A DNA stretch of 64,000 nucleotides from an uncultured Bacteroidales bacterium (GTDB taxonomy: Bacteria > Bacteroidota > Bacteroidia > Bacteroidales > UBA932). A program made the position numbers and the translations under genes. The stretch lies in NCBI GenBank assembly GCA_900316245.1, contig ONCE01000009.1:1-64000 (forward strand), given 5' to 3'. Position 1 is the first letter of the stretch; every line of letters begins with the position of its first letter. The notes under the pieces were generated by a model. It was not told the DNA's origin, made no database searches, and saw only the letters and a list, made by a program, of their open reading frames with translations. Of the stretch, positions 8,454-18,400 are shown piece by piece.

Positions 8454-9842
8454 CTACTTGGTCAGATGGTTAATAGCGTTCTTCGTCATAGTGGCGATGT
8501 TCGCGTGGAAGTGCTCCTCGTATTCGGGCTCGAAGGTGTAGGAATACCAGTCATAGCAGCCGGAGCCGATGCAGATGATTCCACCCTTGCCGTCCTTGGC
8601 GGGATACTCCCAGGCAACCACGGCGCCGTCACCGCCCACACCCAGGATGGTGGCACCGGTACGGGCCTCCCAGGCAGCGTGATCGTCGTATCCACCCCAG
8701 TCAGTACCGATATGGTACTGGGCCGTGGAGTTGGTGATGTGGTAACCGTTGTCCGTGCAGTAGACCTTGTTGGGGTCGTCGCCGGCAATCAGACCGCTGA
8801 ACAGCGGGTGCTCGCTCTGGCCGCCGAAGATGTTGAAGTCCCAGGGACCCCAGCAGCGTTCTGCGCTGTCTTCGTTCTGGCCCCAGCAGTTGTTGGGCGT
8901 GGTCCACTCGTCGTCGCCGGTAGCGCCGATGAAGGAAGGCAGGTTGGTAGCGTAGCGAGTGAGGAAGAAGGCACCGCCGTTCTCGTAGTAGGCGCGGAGC
9001 TGGTTGAGGGCTGCCATAGCCTCGGGAGCCTTGGCGATGAAGTTGTCGTGACCGTCCACACCTCCGTCCATATGGAAGTGCCACCAGATGATTTCGCACT
9101 CATCCAGTTCCACGGTTCCGGCCTGGAAGTCGGCAAAGCTGGTGTACAGCGAACCGGGCACATTGGAGAGCATCCACTGGCAGGCGGTGCCGGCCTCGGG
9201 ATCCAGGTCGTTCATGTTGGCCGGGGCACCGATGAACAGGGCCTTGGGCTTGTCAATGGCCGTCACCGTCACCGTATATACGCTCTTGGCGGAGTTGTTG
9301 GTCACCGTGTACTTCACAGGCTCGGTGAAGTCCTGCGGCACACCGGAAGCGGGAGTGATGGTGGCGTTGATACTGATGGTGATGGTAGGTACCAGGGCGT
9401 TGATGCCTTCCGACTTGGGAACGAAGGCCGTGATGGTCTTGGCTTCCTGGTCGATGGTACCGGTGTAGATCTCGTTCAGCACGAAGTGCGTGATGCGGGC
9501 TTCGTCGTGCAGGACGCTCAGCGTCCAGTCGAGGGAGGCGTCACCGTTGGTCACGTGGATACCCTTGGCGGCGTCCATGTTCAGTTTCTGTCCCTTGGCG
9601 ATATTACAGGTAGCACCGTCAGAAAGGGAGAGGGCCGTAATCTCCATGGCGGAGGTGGCGTACACTTCCGGAAGACGGACCACGATACTGCGGGCGGCCA
9701 GGTCAATAATACCCTCGTAGTTGTCCAGGGAGATGGACTGCACCAGGCAGTCACCACCCAGATTGAGGTCGCTCACGTTTTTCTTGGAGCAGCCTGCCAG
9801 GCAAAGCAGCACGGCTGCGATATAGAATAACTTGTGTTTCAT
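8454..9842 (-). CDS. DUF4960 surface glycan-binding lipoprotein (BT1761-like)
   Basis: Predicted cell-surface fructan-binding protein. From the chosen ATG (9840-9842) the signal is MKHKLFYIAAVLLCLAGC, Cys18 being the acylation site; an alternative ATG three codons upstream (to 9851) is possible. Two Ig-like/PKD-like repeats occupy about residues 25-205, including TITISINATITPASGVP. The rest resembles the DUF4960 domain, with conserved IIWWHFHMDGGVDGH and GGIICIGSGCYDWYSY. Placement between susD and the surface GH32 is the same as BT1761. No catalytic motif is recognised. Expected partners are the SusC/SusD complex and the surface GH32. Confidence 0.85.
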   Translation of the reverse strand: MKHKLFYIAAVLLCLAGCSKKNVSDLNLGGDCLVQSISLDNYEGIIDLAARSIVVRLPEVYATSAMEITALSLSDGATCNIAKGQKLNMDAAKGIHVTNGDASLDWTLSVLHDEARITHFVLNEIYTGTIDQEAKTITAFVPKSEGINALVPTITISINATITPASGVPQDFTEPVKYTVTNNSAKSVYTVTVTAIDKPKALFIGAPANMNDLDPEAGTACQWMLSNVPGSLYTSFADFQAGTVELDECEIIWWHFHMDGGVDGHDNFIAKAPEAMAALNQLRAYYENGGAFFLTRYATNLPSFIGATGDDEWTTPNNCWGQNEDSAERCWGPWDFNIFGGQSEHPLFSGLIAGDDPNKVYCTDNGYHITNSTAQYHIGTDWGGYDDHAAWEARTGATILGVGGDGAVVAWEYPAKDGKGGIICIGSGCYDWYSYTFEPEYEEHFHANIATMTKNAINHLTK

Positions 9843-9857
9843 TTTATGCATAGATTA

Positions 9858-11582
9858 TCACCAGGAACCGATATTCTGAGTGTAATGGCCGTTGGAAGCG
9901 GCAATTTGAGAGGCGGGGATGGGCAGATACTCGTCCTTTTCGGCCGTGAACTTGGCATCCCTGTAGATGGTGCACTTGGAAGCCTCTTCGGCAAAGTACT
10001 TGTTGAGGACGGAAGCGGCTTCACCCCAGCGGACCAGATCGAAGAAACGCTCGCTCTCCATACCCATTTCCAGGCGGCGCTCCATCTTGACCATCTTGAT
10101 GACGTCTTCCTTGCCATAGCTTCCCTTGTACTCGGTAGCGTAAATCTTGACACCGTAGCGGGAAGGGTAGTCGGAGAACATCTGGGTGGAACCGGCGGCG
10201 CGGCGGCGGATCTCGTTCACCAGGCCGAGGGCTTCGTCGGTCTCGCCCAGCTGGGCAAAGGCTTCGGCGCGTTCCAGCTTCACGTCGGCATAACGGAAGA
10301 CGATGCGGTTCATGGAAGAGGCCCAGTAGGAACCCTTGATCAGGTACTCACCCACCAGGGCGGGATCTACGTTGTGCTTGAGGCTGATGTAGTAACCGTA
10401 CAGGCCGTTACCGCGGCTCCACTGCTTGGTCTCATCCTGGATGAAGTTCTTGTTGAACAGGTAAGGCAGGCCGGGCATTCCCACGGTGAGGAACAGACGG
10501 GGGTCTGCATTGTCTTCAAAGCTGTAGTCCTTCTCGTTGAAGCCGTCCAGGAAAGGAAGGCCGTCGGCTCCGGTGCGGAAAGCGTTCACCAGGTTCTGGC
10601 TGGGCTTGTAGAAGTCGCAGGCACCGTCGGTGACGTTGTCGATGCTGGGGCCAATCAGGCCGTAGCTCCAGTTCAGGTTGCCGTAGGTGGAACCGTCGTT
10701 GCGGGAGTACTGGATGGCCCAGATGCTCTCCTTACCGTTCTCGTACATCTCTTCCGGGCGGAAGTTGTTGTGGATATCGGCTTCCAGACCATAGTTGGCG
10801 TAGTACTTGGGATCGGAGTATTCAATCACCTTATTCAGGTCTTCCGTGCTGATGCTGGTGACCGCGTTGGACTGGGCATTGTCCTGGTGATAGGCCTTGT
10901 ACAGGTACAGCTTGGTGAGGAAGGCGGCGGCAGCAGCCTTGGTGGGACGGCCTTTATCGGCCTGCACTTCGGGAAGGACGTCAAAGGCGGCCTTCACGTC
11001 GTCAATGATCACCTGCCAGCCCTCATCGTTGGTGTACGTGGTGTTGGACAGTTCATTGTACTCATCATAAGTGAGGGACGGGTCAATGACATAAGGAATG
11101 TTCTTGAACAGACGCTTCAGGAGGAAGTGGCCGTAACCGCGCAGGAACCTCATCTCGGCCATACGCTGGTCCTTCATGGCAAAGCTGTCGTCGCACTCGT
11201 TCAGGAGGGCGATGGCGCTGTTGACGCGGGAAATGGCGTTGTACAGGCGCACCCAGATGTCGTTGAGGTTCCAGTTGGTCGTCAGAACGCCCTGCTGGAT
11301 TTCCAACTGGTGGAACACGTCACCGTCGCTGGTTCCGTTACCGCCCTTGTAGGCGTCGTCGGAGCGGACGTCAAAGTTCCACATGGAGAAGGAGGAATTG
11401 ATATCCTCGGCCGATGTAAAGATGGCGTAGGCGGCCACCACCATGCCTTCTGCATTGGCGGGGTCTTTGGCCTGCTCATCACTCAGGGTAGCCTGGGGAA
11501 CCTGTTCGGACAGGAGCTTGTTGCAGGAAAAAAGGATGCAGCAAGCCAGGCCCATATATAGGATGGAAATAAGCTTTCTCAT
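9858..11582 (-). CDS. SusD/RagB-family fructan-binding lipoprotein
   Basis: Outer-membrane lipoprotein of 574 aa that caps the SusC transporter and binds fructan oligosaccharides at the surface. The start at 11582 gives MRKLISILYMGLACCILFSC with the lipobox Cys at 20; a longer frame begins upstream but would overlap the susC stop. Typical SusD features are visible: the RFLRGYGHFLLKRLF tetratricopeptide-like helix, FLTKLYLYKAYH, and the C-terminal KMERRLEMGMESERFFDLVRWG signature. It is directly downstream of susC, and downstream genes follow at 5-15 base gaps, indicating one operon. It corresponds to BT1762. Confidence 0.94.
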   Translation of the reverse strand: MRKLISILYMGLACCILFSCNKLLSEQVPQATLSDEQAKDPANAEGMVVAAYAIFTSAEDINSSFSMWNFDVRSDDAYKGGNGTSDGDVFHQLEIQQGVLTTNWNLNDIWVRLYNAISRVNSAIALLNECDDSFAMKDQRMAEMRFLRGYGHFLLKRLFKNIPYVIDPSLTYDEYNELSNTTYTNDEGWQVIIDDVKAAFDVLPEVQADKGRPTKAAAAAFLTKLYLYKAYHQDNAQSNAVTSISTEDLNKVIEYSDPKYYANYGLEADIHNNFRPEEMYENGKESIWAIQYSRNDGSTYGNLNWSYGLIGPSIDNVTDGACDFYKPSQNLVNAFRTGADGLPFLDGFNEKDYSFEDNADPRLFLTVGMPGLPYLFNKNFIQDETKQWSRGNGLYGYYISLKHNVDPALVGEYLIKGSYWASSMNRIVFRYADVKLERAEAFAQLGETDEALGLVNEIRRRAAGSTQMFSDYPSRYGVKIYATEYKGSYGKEDVIKMVKMERRLEMGMESERFFDLVRWGEAASVLNKYFAEEASKCTIYRDAKFTAEKDEYLPIPASQIAASNGHYTQNIGSW

Positions 11583-11595
11583 AATCGGTATTGCA

Positions 11596-14500
11596 TTAGA
11601 AGGAAACATTGATACCCAGCGTCACGTTGGTAGGGATAGGATAACCGAAGTTGGGGTTCTCCGGGTCTACGCCGGTGAATTTGCTGCTCTTGATGGTGAG
11701 AAGGTTCTGGGCCGATACATAGGCTCTCAGGCGGGCCATGTGAAGGACTTCACAGACGTGCTTGGAGAAGTTGTAGCCCAACTGGATGGTGCGGAGCTTG
11801 GCGAAGGAGCCGTCTTCCACGAAGTAGGAGGAGACGCGCTTTTCGTTGTTGTTGTCCATGGTGCTCACAGCCGGGATGTTGGAGGCCATATTGGTGGGGC
11901 TCCAGGCATCCAGCATACGGCGTCCCTTGTTGAGGTTGGAGATGTTGAGGCCGCTCCAAAGGTCGGTCTGCTTCTTGAAGTCGCTGATCACATCCACACC
12001 CTGGACACCCTGCCAGAACATGGTAAGGTCTACATTCTTATACTGCAGATAGATATTCAGGCCCCAGGTGAAATCCGGAACGGGAGAATAAATCCATTTC
12101 TGGTCCTTCTCGTTGATGATTCCGTCTTCGTTGAGGTCTTTCCAGCGGATGCGGCCCAGGCCGGCACCGTTCTGGACAGCATGGTTGTCAATCTCGTCCT
12201 GGCTCTTGAAGATGCCGTCATAGACATAGCCCACCTGGGCGCCCATCGGGTGACCTACCACGCTTTCTACGCCGTTACCACCGAACGTACCGTTGGCGGC
12301 GATGGTATCGGGCAGTTTGGTAACCTTATTCTGATAAGTGCCGATGTTGGCAGCCAGGTCGTACTGGAAGTCTCCAACTTCTCCGCGGTAGCCCACGTTG
12401 AATTCCAGACCCTTGTTGTCCATGGCGCCGGCGTTGATCCACTGGGAGGATCCTTCACCCATTACGCCGATACCGGGCATATAGACCAGAATGTCGGTGG
12501 TTTTCTTGTAGTAGGCTTCGAAGGAACCGTAGAGGGCGCTCTTGAACAGGGCGAAGTCCAAACCCACGTTGGTCTGGGTGGTGGTTTCCCACTTCAGGTT
12601 GTCGTTACCGAGCTGGTTGCGCTTGAAGCCGCTGGGCAGGGTCTGTCCGCCATTGGTACCGGCAATATCGTAACTGGTACCGTAGCTCTGTCCGCCAAAG
12701 CCGGCCTCGCCGTAATTACTCTCATAAAGGGTGTAACGGGCCACGTTGGCAATTTCCTGGTTACCGGTCTGGCCCCAGCTGGCGCGGATTTTCAGGTTGT
12801 CCAGCCAGGTGGCGTTCTCCATGAAGGGTTCCTTGTCAATTCTCCAACCCAGGGAGACGGAAGGGAACAGACCGAAGCGGTTGTTGCGGCCAAAGCGGCT
12901 GGATCCGTCGTAACGGACGGTTACGCTGGCCAGGTAACGGTCTGCGAAGTTGTAGTTGGCCTTTCCGAAGAAGGAGACCAGGGTGAATCCACCACCGCCG
13001 CCATAGGCTTCGGCCTCTCCTACTGCGGCGCTGGGCCACATGTAATCGGGATTCAGGACGGCGAAGTCATAGGCCTTGCCGCTGAACCAGGTGTCCTTTT
13101 CGCGGTTGATTTCCGTACCTACCAGCACGTCTCCGCGGTGTTTGCCCACCTCGAAATTATAGGTAGCGATGGCATTCCACATCCACTTGAGCCAGTGCTC
13201 CTGCTTGCCTTCCACGGCATTGGTGGGATTGGCAACCGTACCTTCCGTAACGGGATAGGTGAAGATGCGCTGCTCCTTCTGGGCATAGTCGATACCGAAG
13301 GTGGTCTTGATATTGAAACCCTTGAAGGGGTTGATGTTCAGGAAGGCGTCGCCGAAAATTCTCCAGTAGGAGTAGCGGTTGTCGGCGTTGCGGGTGAGGC
13401 GGGCCAGGGGGTTCTCGCGGTCGGCATAACCGCCCACGGGACCGGCAAACTCACCGGTGGTGGTGTAAACAGGGATGGAGGGGTTGAACTGGAGCACATT
13501 CTCCAGGAATCCGCCGGGAGCCTGCACCTCGGAGGTGCGGTTCACGGTGAAGTGCTCACCTATGGTGATGATGTTGCGGTCTCCGATCTTCAGCAGCTTG
13601 AAGTCCGTGTTGATACGGGCGCTCAGGCGGGAGAAGTCGGAGTATTTGATAATACCGTCGTTCTTGTAGTAACCCAGGGAGAAGAACGAGTTGCCGCGCT
13701 CGGTACCGTTGCTCAGCGAGAGGTTGTACTGCTGGACGATACCGGTGCGGGTGGTCTCGCGGAACCAGTCCGTGTCGCTGGCCGGGGTGATGCCGGCGGC
13801 GTCCAGGTACTTGGTCATTCCCACCTTGTGCAGGACGGGATTGCCGCTGGCGTCGTAGCCCCAGCTGTACTGGTAACCCAGGGCGTTCATATTGGGATTC
13901 AGACCGTCGTTCACATAGCCCTGCCACATCACCTTGCCAAATTCCTCGGCATTGAGCACCTGCATGCGGTTCACATAGGACTGGGCGGCCACGGAGGCGT
14001 CAAAGTCAATCTTTACCTTGCCGTCCTTGCCGGCCTTGGTGGTGATGATGATAACACCGTTGGCAGCCCGGCTACCATAGATGGATGCGGAGGCCGCGTC
14101 CTTCAGCACCTGGATGGACTCGATGTCGTTACCATTGAGCTCGTGCATGCCGGCCTTGGTGGGGACACCGTCGATGATGTACAGAGGATCATTGTCGTTG
14201 AGGGTTCCGATACCGCGGATACGGACCGTTGCAGCGCCGGACGGAGAACCATCGGCACTGATATTCATACCGGGAACGCGTCCCTGCAAGGCTTTCACAG
14301 GGTTGTTCTCATTCTGCTTGGCCAGATCTGCGGTATTGACCGTGGAGATGGCGCCGGTGAGGTCGGCCTTTCTCTGGACCGTATAACCGGTTACCACCAC
14401 CTCGTTCAGCAGCTGGGCGTCTTCGTCCATGGCCACGGACATCTGGGCCTGGGCCGGAAGTTCAAGAGTAGCGTAACCAATGGAGGAAAAGACAAGGATG

Positions 14501-14706
14501 GCACCTTCCTTGACGGTAAGGGAGAAGTTACCGTCAAAGTCCGTGATAGTACCGTTGTCCGTTCCTTTTTCCTGGACTGCGGCGCCGATGACGCCGTAGC
14601 CGTCGGCCGAAGAGGTCACAACGCCTGTGACCGTGATCTGCTGCGCAAAGGCATGGACGCCGGCGAGCAGAAGGGCCGAAATGAAGAGTGATTTCAGTTT
14701 AAACAT
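11596..14706 (-). CDS. SusC/RagA TonB-dependent fructan transporter
   Basis: Outer-membrane importer of 1036 aa energised by TonB. The ATG at 14704-14706 gives a clean signal peptide (MFKLKSLFISALLLAGVHAFAQ); an upstream in-frame extension has no signal and runs through the promoter. After the signal come a carboxypeptidase-regulatory-like domain (about 23-100), the region LLNEVVVTGYTVQRKADLTGAIS leading into the plug, and the SusC signature DPLYIIDGVPTK with DIESIQVLKDAASASIYGSRAANGV. The remainder is the barrel, ending in LGINVSF with a terminal Phe as expected for BAM substrates. It is the first gene of the fructan operon and corresponds to BT1763. Confidence 0.95.
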   Translation of the reverse strand: MFKLKSLFISALLLAGVHAFAQQITVTGVVTSSADGYGVIGAAVQEKGTDNGTITDFDGNFSLTVKEGAILVFSSIGYATLELPAQAQMSVAMDEDAQLLNEVVVTGYTVQRKADLTGAISTVNTADLAKQNENNPVKALQGRVPGMNISADGSPSGAATVRIRGIGTLNDNDPLYIIDGVPTKAGMHELNGNDIESIQVLKDAASASIYGSRAANGVIIITTKAGKDGKVKIDFDASVAAQSYVNRMQVLNAEEFGKVMWQGYVNDGLNPNMNALGYQYSWGYDASGNPVLHKVGMTKYLDAAGITPASDTDWFRETTRTGIVQQYNLSLSNGTERGNSFFSLGYYKNDGIIKYSDFSRLSARINTDFKLLKIGDRNIITIGEHFTVNRTSEVQAPGGFLENVLQFNPSIPVYTTTGEFAGPVGGYADRENPLARLTRNADNRYSYWRIFGDAFLNINPFKGFNIKTTFGIDYAQKEQRIFTYPVTEGTVANPTNAVEGKQEHWLKWMWNAIATYNFEVGKHRGDVLVGTEINREKDTWFSGKAYDFAVLNPDYMWPSAAVGEAEAYGGGGGFTLVSFFGKANYNFADRYLASVTVRYDGSSRFGRNNRFGLFPSVSLGWRIDKEPFMENATWLDNLKIRASWGQTGNQEIANVARYTLYESNYGEAGFGGQSYGTSYDIAGTNGGQTLPSGFKRNQLGNDNLKWETTTQTNVGLDFALFKSALYGSFEAYYKKTTDILVYMPGIGVMGEGSSQWINAGAMDNKGLEFNVGYRGEVGDFQYDLAANIGTYQNKVTKLPDTIAANGTFGGNGVESVVGHPMGAQVGYVYDGIFKSQDEIDNHAVQNGAGLGRIRWKDLNEDGIINEKDQKWIYSPVPDFTWGLNIYLQYKNVDLTMFWQGVQGVDVISDFKKQTDLWSGLNISNLNKGRRMLDAWSPTNMASNIPAVSTMDNNNEKRVSSYFVEDGSFAKLRTIQLGYNFSKHVCEVLHMARLRAYVSAQNLLTIKSSKFTGVDPENPNFGYPIPTNVTLGINVSF

Positions 14707-14749
14707 ATAAAAATGGTTAATAGTCCCGTGTTTTCCCGGGGTTTGTGCA

Positions 14750-14757
14750 CAAATATA
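14750..14757 (-). promoter_or_regulatory. Promoter -7 element of the fructan susC operon
   Basis: TATATTTG on the minus strand matches the -7 consensus and lies 43 bases before the susC ATG. No clear -33 TTTG is present, as expected for a promoter that depends on an activator such as the hybrid AraC-type regulator of this locus. Confidence 0.6.
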
Positions 14758-14770
14758 GAAATAAGGTGCG

Positions 14771-14806
14771 CTTATGCCCTGCAACGGATGTTACCACTTA
14801 TGCAAC
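14771..14806 (-). promoter_or_regulatory. Candidate operator for the hybrid AraC-type regulator
   Basis: TGCAAC occurs at 14780-14785 and 14801-14806, exactly 21 bp apart, each associated with CTTATG (14771-14776 and 14797-14802). Same-face direct repeats just upstream of the -33 position are typical AraC-family activator sites. No binding data; inference from position and spacing. Confidence 0.4.
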
Positions 14807-14853
14807 ATTTGATTCGGAGAAACATTTTTTACGGCAATTGCATCAAAGTTTTG

Positions 14854-14861
14854 TAACTTTG
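14854..14861 (+). promoter_or_regulatory. Promoter -7 element of ruvC
   Basis: TAACTTTG matches TAnnTTTG and ends 7 nt before the ruvC start codon, so the transcript would be leaderless or nearly so. Confidence 0.55.
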
Positions 14862-14868
14862 TGGGCCG

Positions 14869-15426
14869 ATGGACAAGGAACGCATCATACTGGGCATTGA
14901 CCCCGGCACGCAGCTGCTGGGCTTTGGAATCATCCGCGTGGAAGGGAAGAAAGCCTCTTATGTGGATATGGGCGTACTGGACCTCCGCAAAGAAAAGGAC
15001 GCATACGTCAAGCTCAAGGCCATCTACGAATGCATCTCGGAGGTTTGCAAGAGTTACCACCCCACGGAACTGGCCATCGAGAGCCCCTTCTACGGCAAGA
15101 ACGCGCAGGTAGTCCTTAAACTCGGGCGCGCGCAGGGAGCCGCTATGATTGCCGCCCTGGAGTACGGGGTGGATTCCGTGACGGAATACGCCCCCCGCAA
15201 GGCCAAGGAAGCCATTGTGGGCAACGGCGCCGCCTCCAAGGAACAGGTGCAGATGATGTTGGAAAAAACCCTGCAGGTGAAGCTGGAAAGCCGCCACCTG
15301 GACGCCACGGACGCCCTGGCCATCGCGCTCTGCCATTTCTACGAAACCTCTTCTCCGCTCAAGGCCGCTAAAGGCAAGGGTGGCTGGGAGCAGTTCATAA
15401 AAGACCACCCGGACAGAATTTTTTAA
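14869..15426 (+). CDS. ruvC: Crossover junction endodeoxyribonuclease RuvC
   Basis: Holliday-junction resolvase acting in the cytoplasm at the end of homologous recombination with RuvAB. The 185-aa protein shows the RNase-H-like fold signature: ILGIDPGTQLLGFGII with the first catalytic Asp (D11), LAIESPFYGKN with the Glu, LGRAQGAAM, and DATDALAIALCH with the C-terminal acidic pair. Length is normal. It is transcribed divergently from the fructan susC. The two outer-membrane barrel genes follow on the same strand after 60 bases. Confidence 0.96.
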   Translation: MDKERIILGIDPGTQLLGFGIIRVEGKKASYVDMGVLDLRKEKDAYVKLKAIYECISEVCKSYHPTELAIESPFYGKNAQVVLKLGRAQGAAMIAALEYGVDSVTEYAPRKAKEAIVGNGAASKEQVQMMLEKTLQVKLESRHLDATDALAIALCHFYETSSPLKAAKGKGGWEQFIKDHPDRIF

Positions 15427-15486
15427 ATTTTTTTTAAACTTTTCCCAGACACGTGTGTCTAAGAGAGTGTTTGTGAGAAAAAGTTT

Positions 15487-18400
15487 ATGGTTAAGAAATT
15501 GCTGCTGGCCCTGGCAGGCCTCTTCACGGCTCTCTCGTTGAGCGCTCAGAATCACAAGATTACCCTTCAGTTGCAGGATGCAACCACCGGTGAAGCCGTA
15601 GGTTTTGCCACGGTCTCCGCGACCCCCGCCAAGGGACAGGCCAAGTACACCCTGTCCGGAAGCGACGGCAAGGCCACCATCGAAAAAGTGCGCGCCGGCG
15701 TTTACACCCTCAAGGCCGAACTCCTGGGCTACAAGCCCTACGAGAAGGTCCTGGAATTGAAGGCCGATGCCAATCTGGGCGTCATCAAGATGGAACAGGA
15801 CCAGGAAGTCCTGGACGCCGCTTCCGTGAGCGCCGTGGGCAACCCCATCATCATCAAGAAAGATACGGTGGAGTACAACGCCTCCTCCTTCAAGATCTCG
15901 GACGACAATATGCTCGTAGACCTCCTGAAGAAGCTCCCGGGCATCGAGGTGGCCGAAGATGGCAGCATCACCTCCAACGGTGAAACCATCAAGAAAATCA
16001 CCATCGACGGCAAGACCTTCTTCCTGGACGACCCTCAGCTGGCCTCCAGCAACCTCCCCGCCAAACTGGTGGAGAAGGTCAAGGTGATCAAGAAGAAGAG
16101 CGAGCAGGCCGAATTCACCGGCATTGACGACGGCAACGACGAAACCATCATCGACCTCACCGTGCAGAAGAGTATGATGAACGGCGTATTCGGCAACCTC
16201 ACCGCCGGCGCCGGACACGATGTCCCTTCGGCCAACAATTCCCTGAACGACTGGCGCTTTACCGGAAACGGCATGGTGGGCCGATTTGCCAGCGACTCCC
16301 AGATCAGCGTGATTGCCAACGGCAACAACGGAGCCGGCGGCATGGGCTTCAGCAATTTCTCCGGCAATATGATGGGCGCCATGATGGGCGGGATGATGGG
16401 CCGGGGCGGCTTCGGTGGCGGCAGCGTTGGCGGCTTCGGCGGCGGCGCCGGCATCACCACCTCCTGGATGGGCGGTGTGAACGCCTCCCTGGACCTGCTG
16501 GACAAGAAGATGGAGTTCGCCTCCAACTATACCTACAACGGCTCCAACACCAACTCCCTGCAGGATTCCTACAAGGAAACCTTCCAGGCCGACGGTTCCA
16601 GCCTCATTTCCGATACCCACTCCAGCAATCTGCAGAGCACGTACGGACACCGGGTAGGTCTCCGCATCGACCACAAGTTTTCGGAGAACACCTCCCTTAT
16701 GATCCAGCCCCAGTTCAGCTTCGGCGGCGGCAATTACCTGCAGCAGTCCGTCTTCCAGAACTGGGCGGGCCAAATGCTGGATGAGAACCTCACCAACAAC
16801 GGTTACACCAACAACAGCGGCAAGAACAAGAACCTGCAAGCCAACGGCCGCGCCCTGTTCCGCCAGCGTCTGGGAATGCCGGGCCGAACTTTGTCCCTCA
16901 ATGTGGACTGGAACATCTCCAACAACCGGATGGACGGCTACAACCAGTCCCTCACCAATACCTACATCGACGGTCTGATGACCAGCTCTGTAATCAACCA
17001 GCGCATCGACCAGACCACCAAGCAGCGCAGTCTGGGCGCCCGCCTGGTGTACACCGAACCCCTGGGCAACAACTTCTACCTGGAAGGCAGCTACCAGATC
17101 AACTGGTCCCACAACACCACAGAGAAACTGGTCTACAACAGCGGCGAGCCGTATGACTACTATGCCACGCAGCCCTTCCTGATGGACAATATCTTTATGA
17201 ATTTCAAGACGGAGGGCGAGACGTATGACGCCACCTACAGCAACAACGTCATCAACCGCAACCTCAACCAGAATATCGGCGTGGCCTTCATGTACCAGGA
17301 CAACGGCCTGCGGGCCCAGCTGGGTGCATCGGCCATCCCCACCAACCAGTACAACCTCACCAACGGCAAGGAATACGATCCCGGCACCATCTGGAACTTC
17401 GCTCCCCGGGCCATGCTGTTCTACGACTTCAACGACAATTCCAACATCCGTCTGTTCTACAACGGCCGCAGCGGACAGCCTTCCACCAGCCAGCTCAACC
17501 CGGTAATGGACAACTCCAACCCTATGTCCATGAGCCTGGGTAACCCTTACCTGACTCCGTACTTCACCCACAACCTGCGTACGGAACTGGAATTCTCCAA
17601 CCGGGCCACGTTCTTCACCGCCCGCCTCAACCTGAGCGGCGGTATGAACCAGAACCCCATCACCAACGCCAACTGGTATGATGAAGGCCACCGTCAGTAC
17701 TCCTTCCCGGTGAACGGAAAGAACACGTACAACACCAACGCCTCCATCATGGTGAACTCCCCCATCGCCAAGTCCAACTTTTCCATTTCCAACACCCTCA
17801 ATGTCAGTTACAGCATGAGCAGCAGCTTCATCGGAGCCACCTCCCTGGACATGAAGGGTTTCTTCAAGGAAGACGGCAACTTTGACTATGAGAAGTTCCA
17901 CGAATATTATTTTGAAGACAATACGGACCAGTGGACCAAGGACTTCCTGGCCAACGAGACCCGCAACCTCAACCTTACCGAGAACTTCCGGGCCACTTAC
18001 CGCTCGGACAACATAGAAATCATCGTGGGCGCCCGTACCACCTTCCGCAAACCCTGGTATACCGTACAGCAGGCCGTCAGCGCCACTTGGAACAACGCCG
18101 TCACCGGCAGTTTCTCCTGGACGCTGGGCCAGAGCGGATGGGAAATCAGAACCGACGCCAACTACAGATGGTACAACGGTTACACCACCGACCAGCCCTC
18201 CGAGTTTGTCTGGAACGCCTCCATCTCCAAGCAGATCCTGCACAAGCAGGCTACCATCGCCCTGCGGGCCAACGACATCCTGGGCCAGTCCCGTGCGCAG
18301 AACATAGCCATCACGGACAACTACTACCAGGAGACCCACAACAATACCATCGGCCGGTATATCATGCTCACCTTCACCTGGCGGTTCGGCACCTTCGGCG

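Noticed and set aside
11443-14691. An open frame of 1082 codons on the plus strand
   Set aside because: Antisense shadow of the fructan susC gene.
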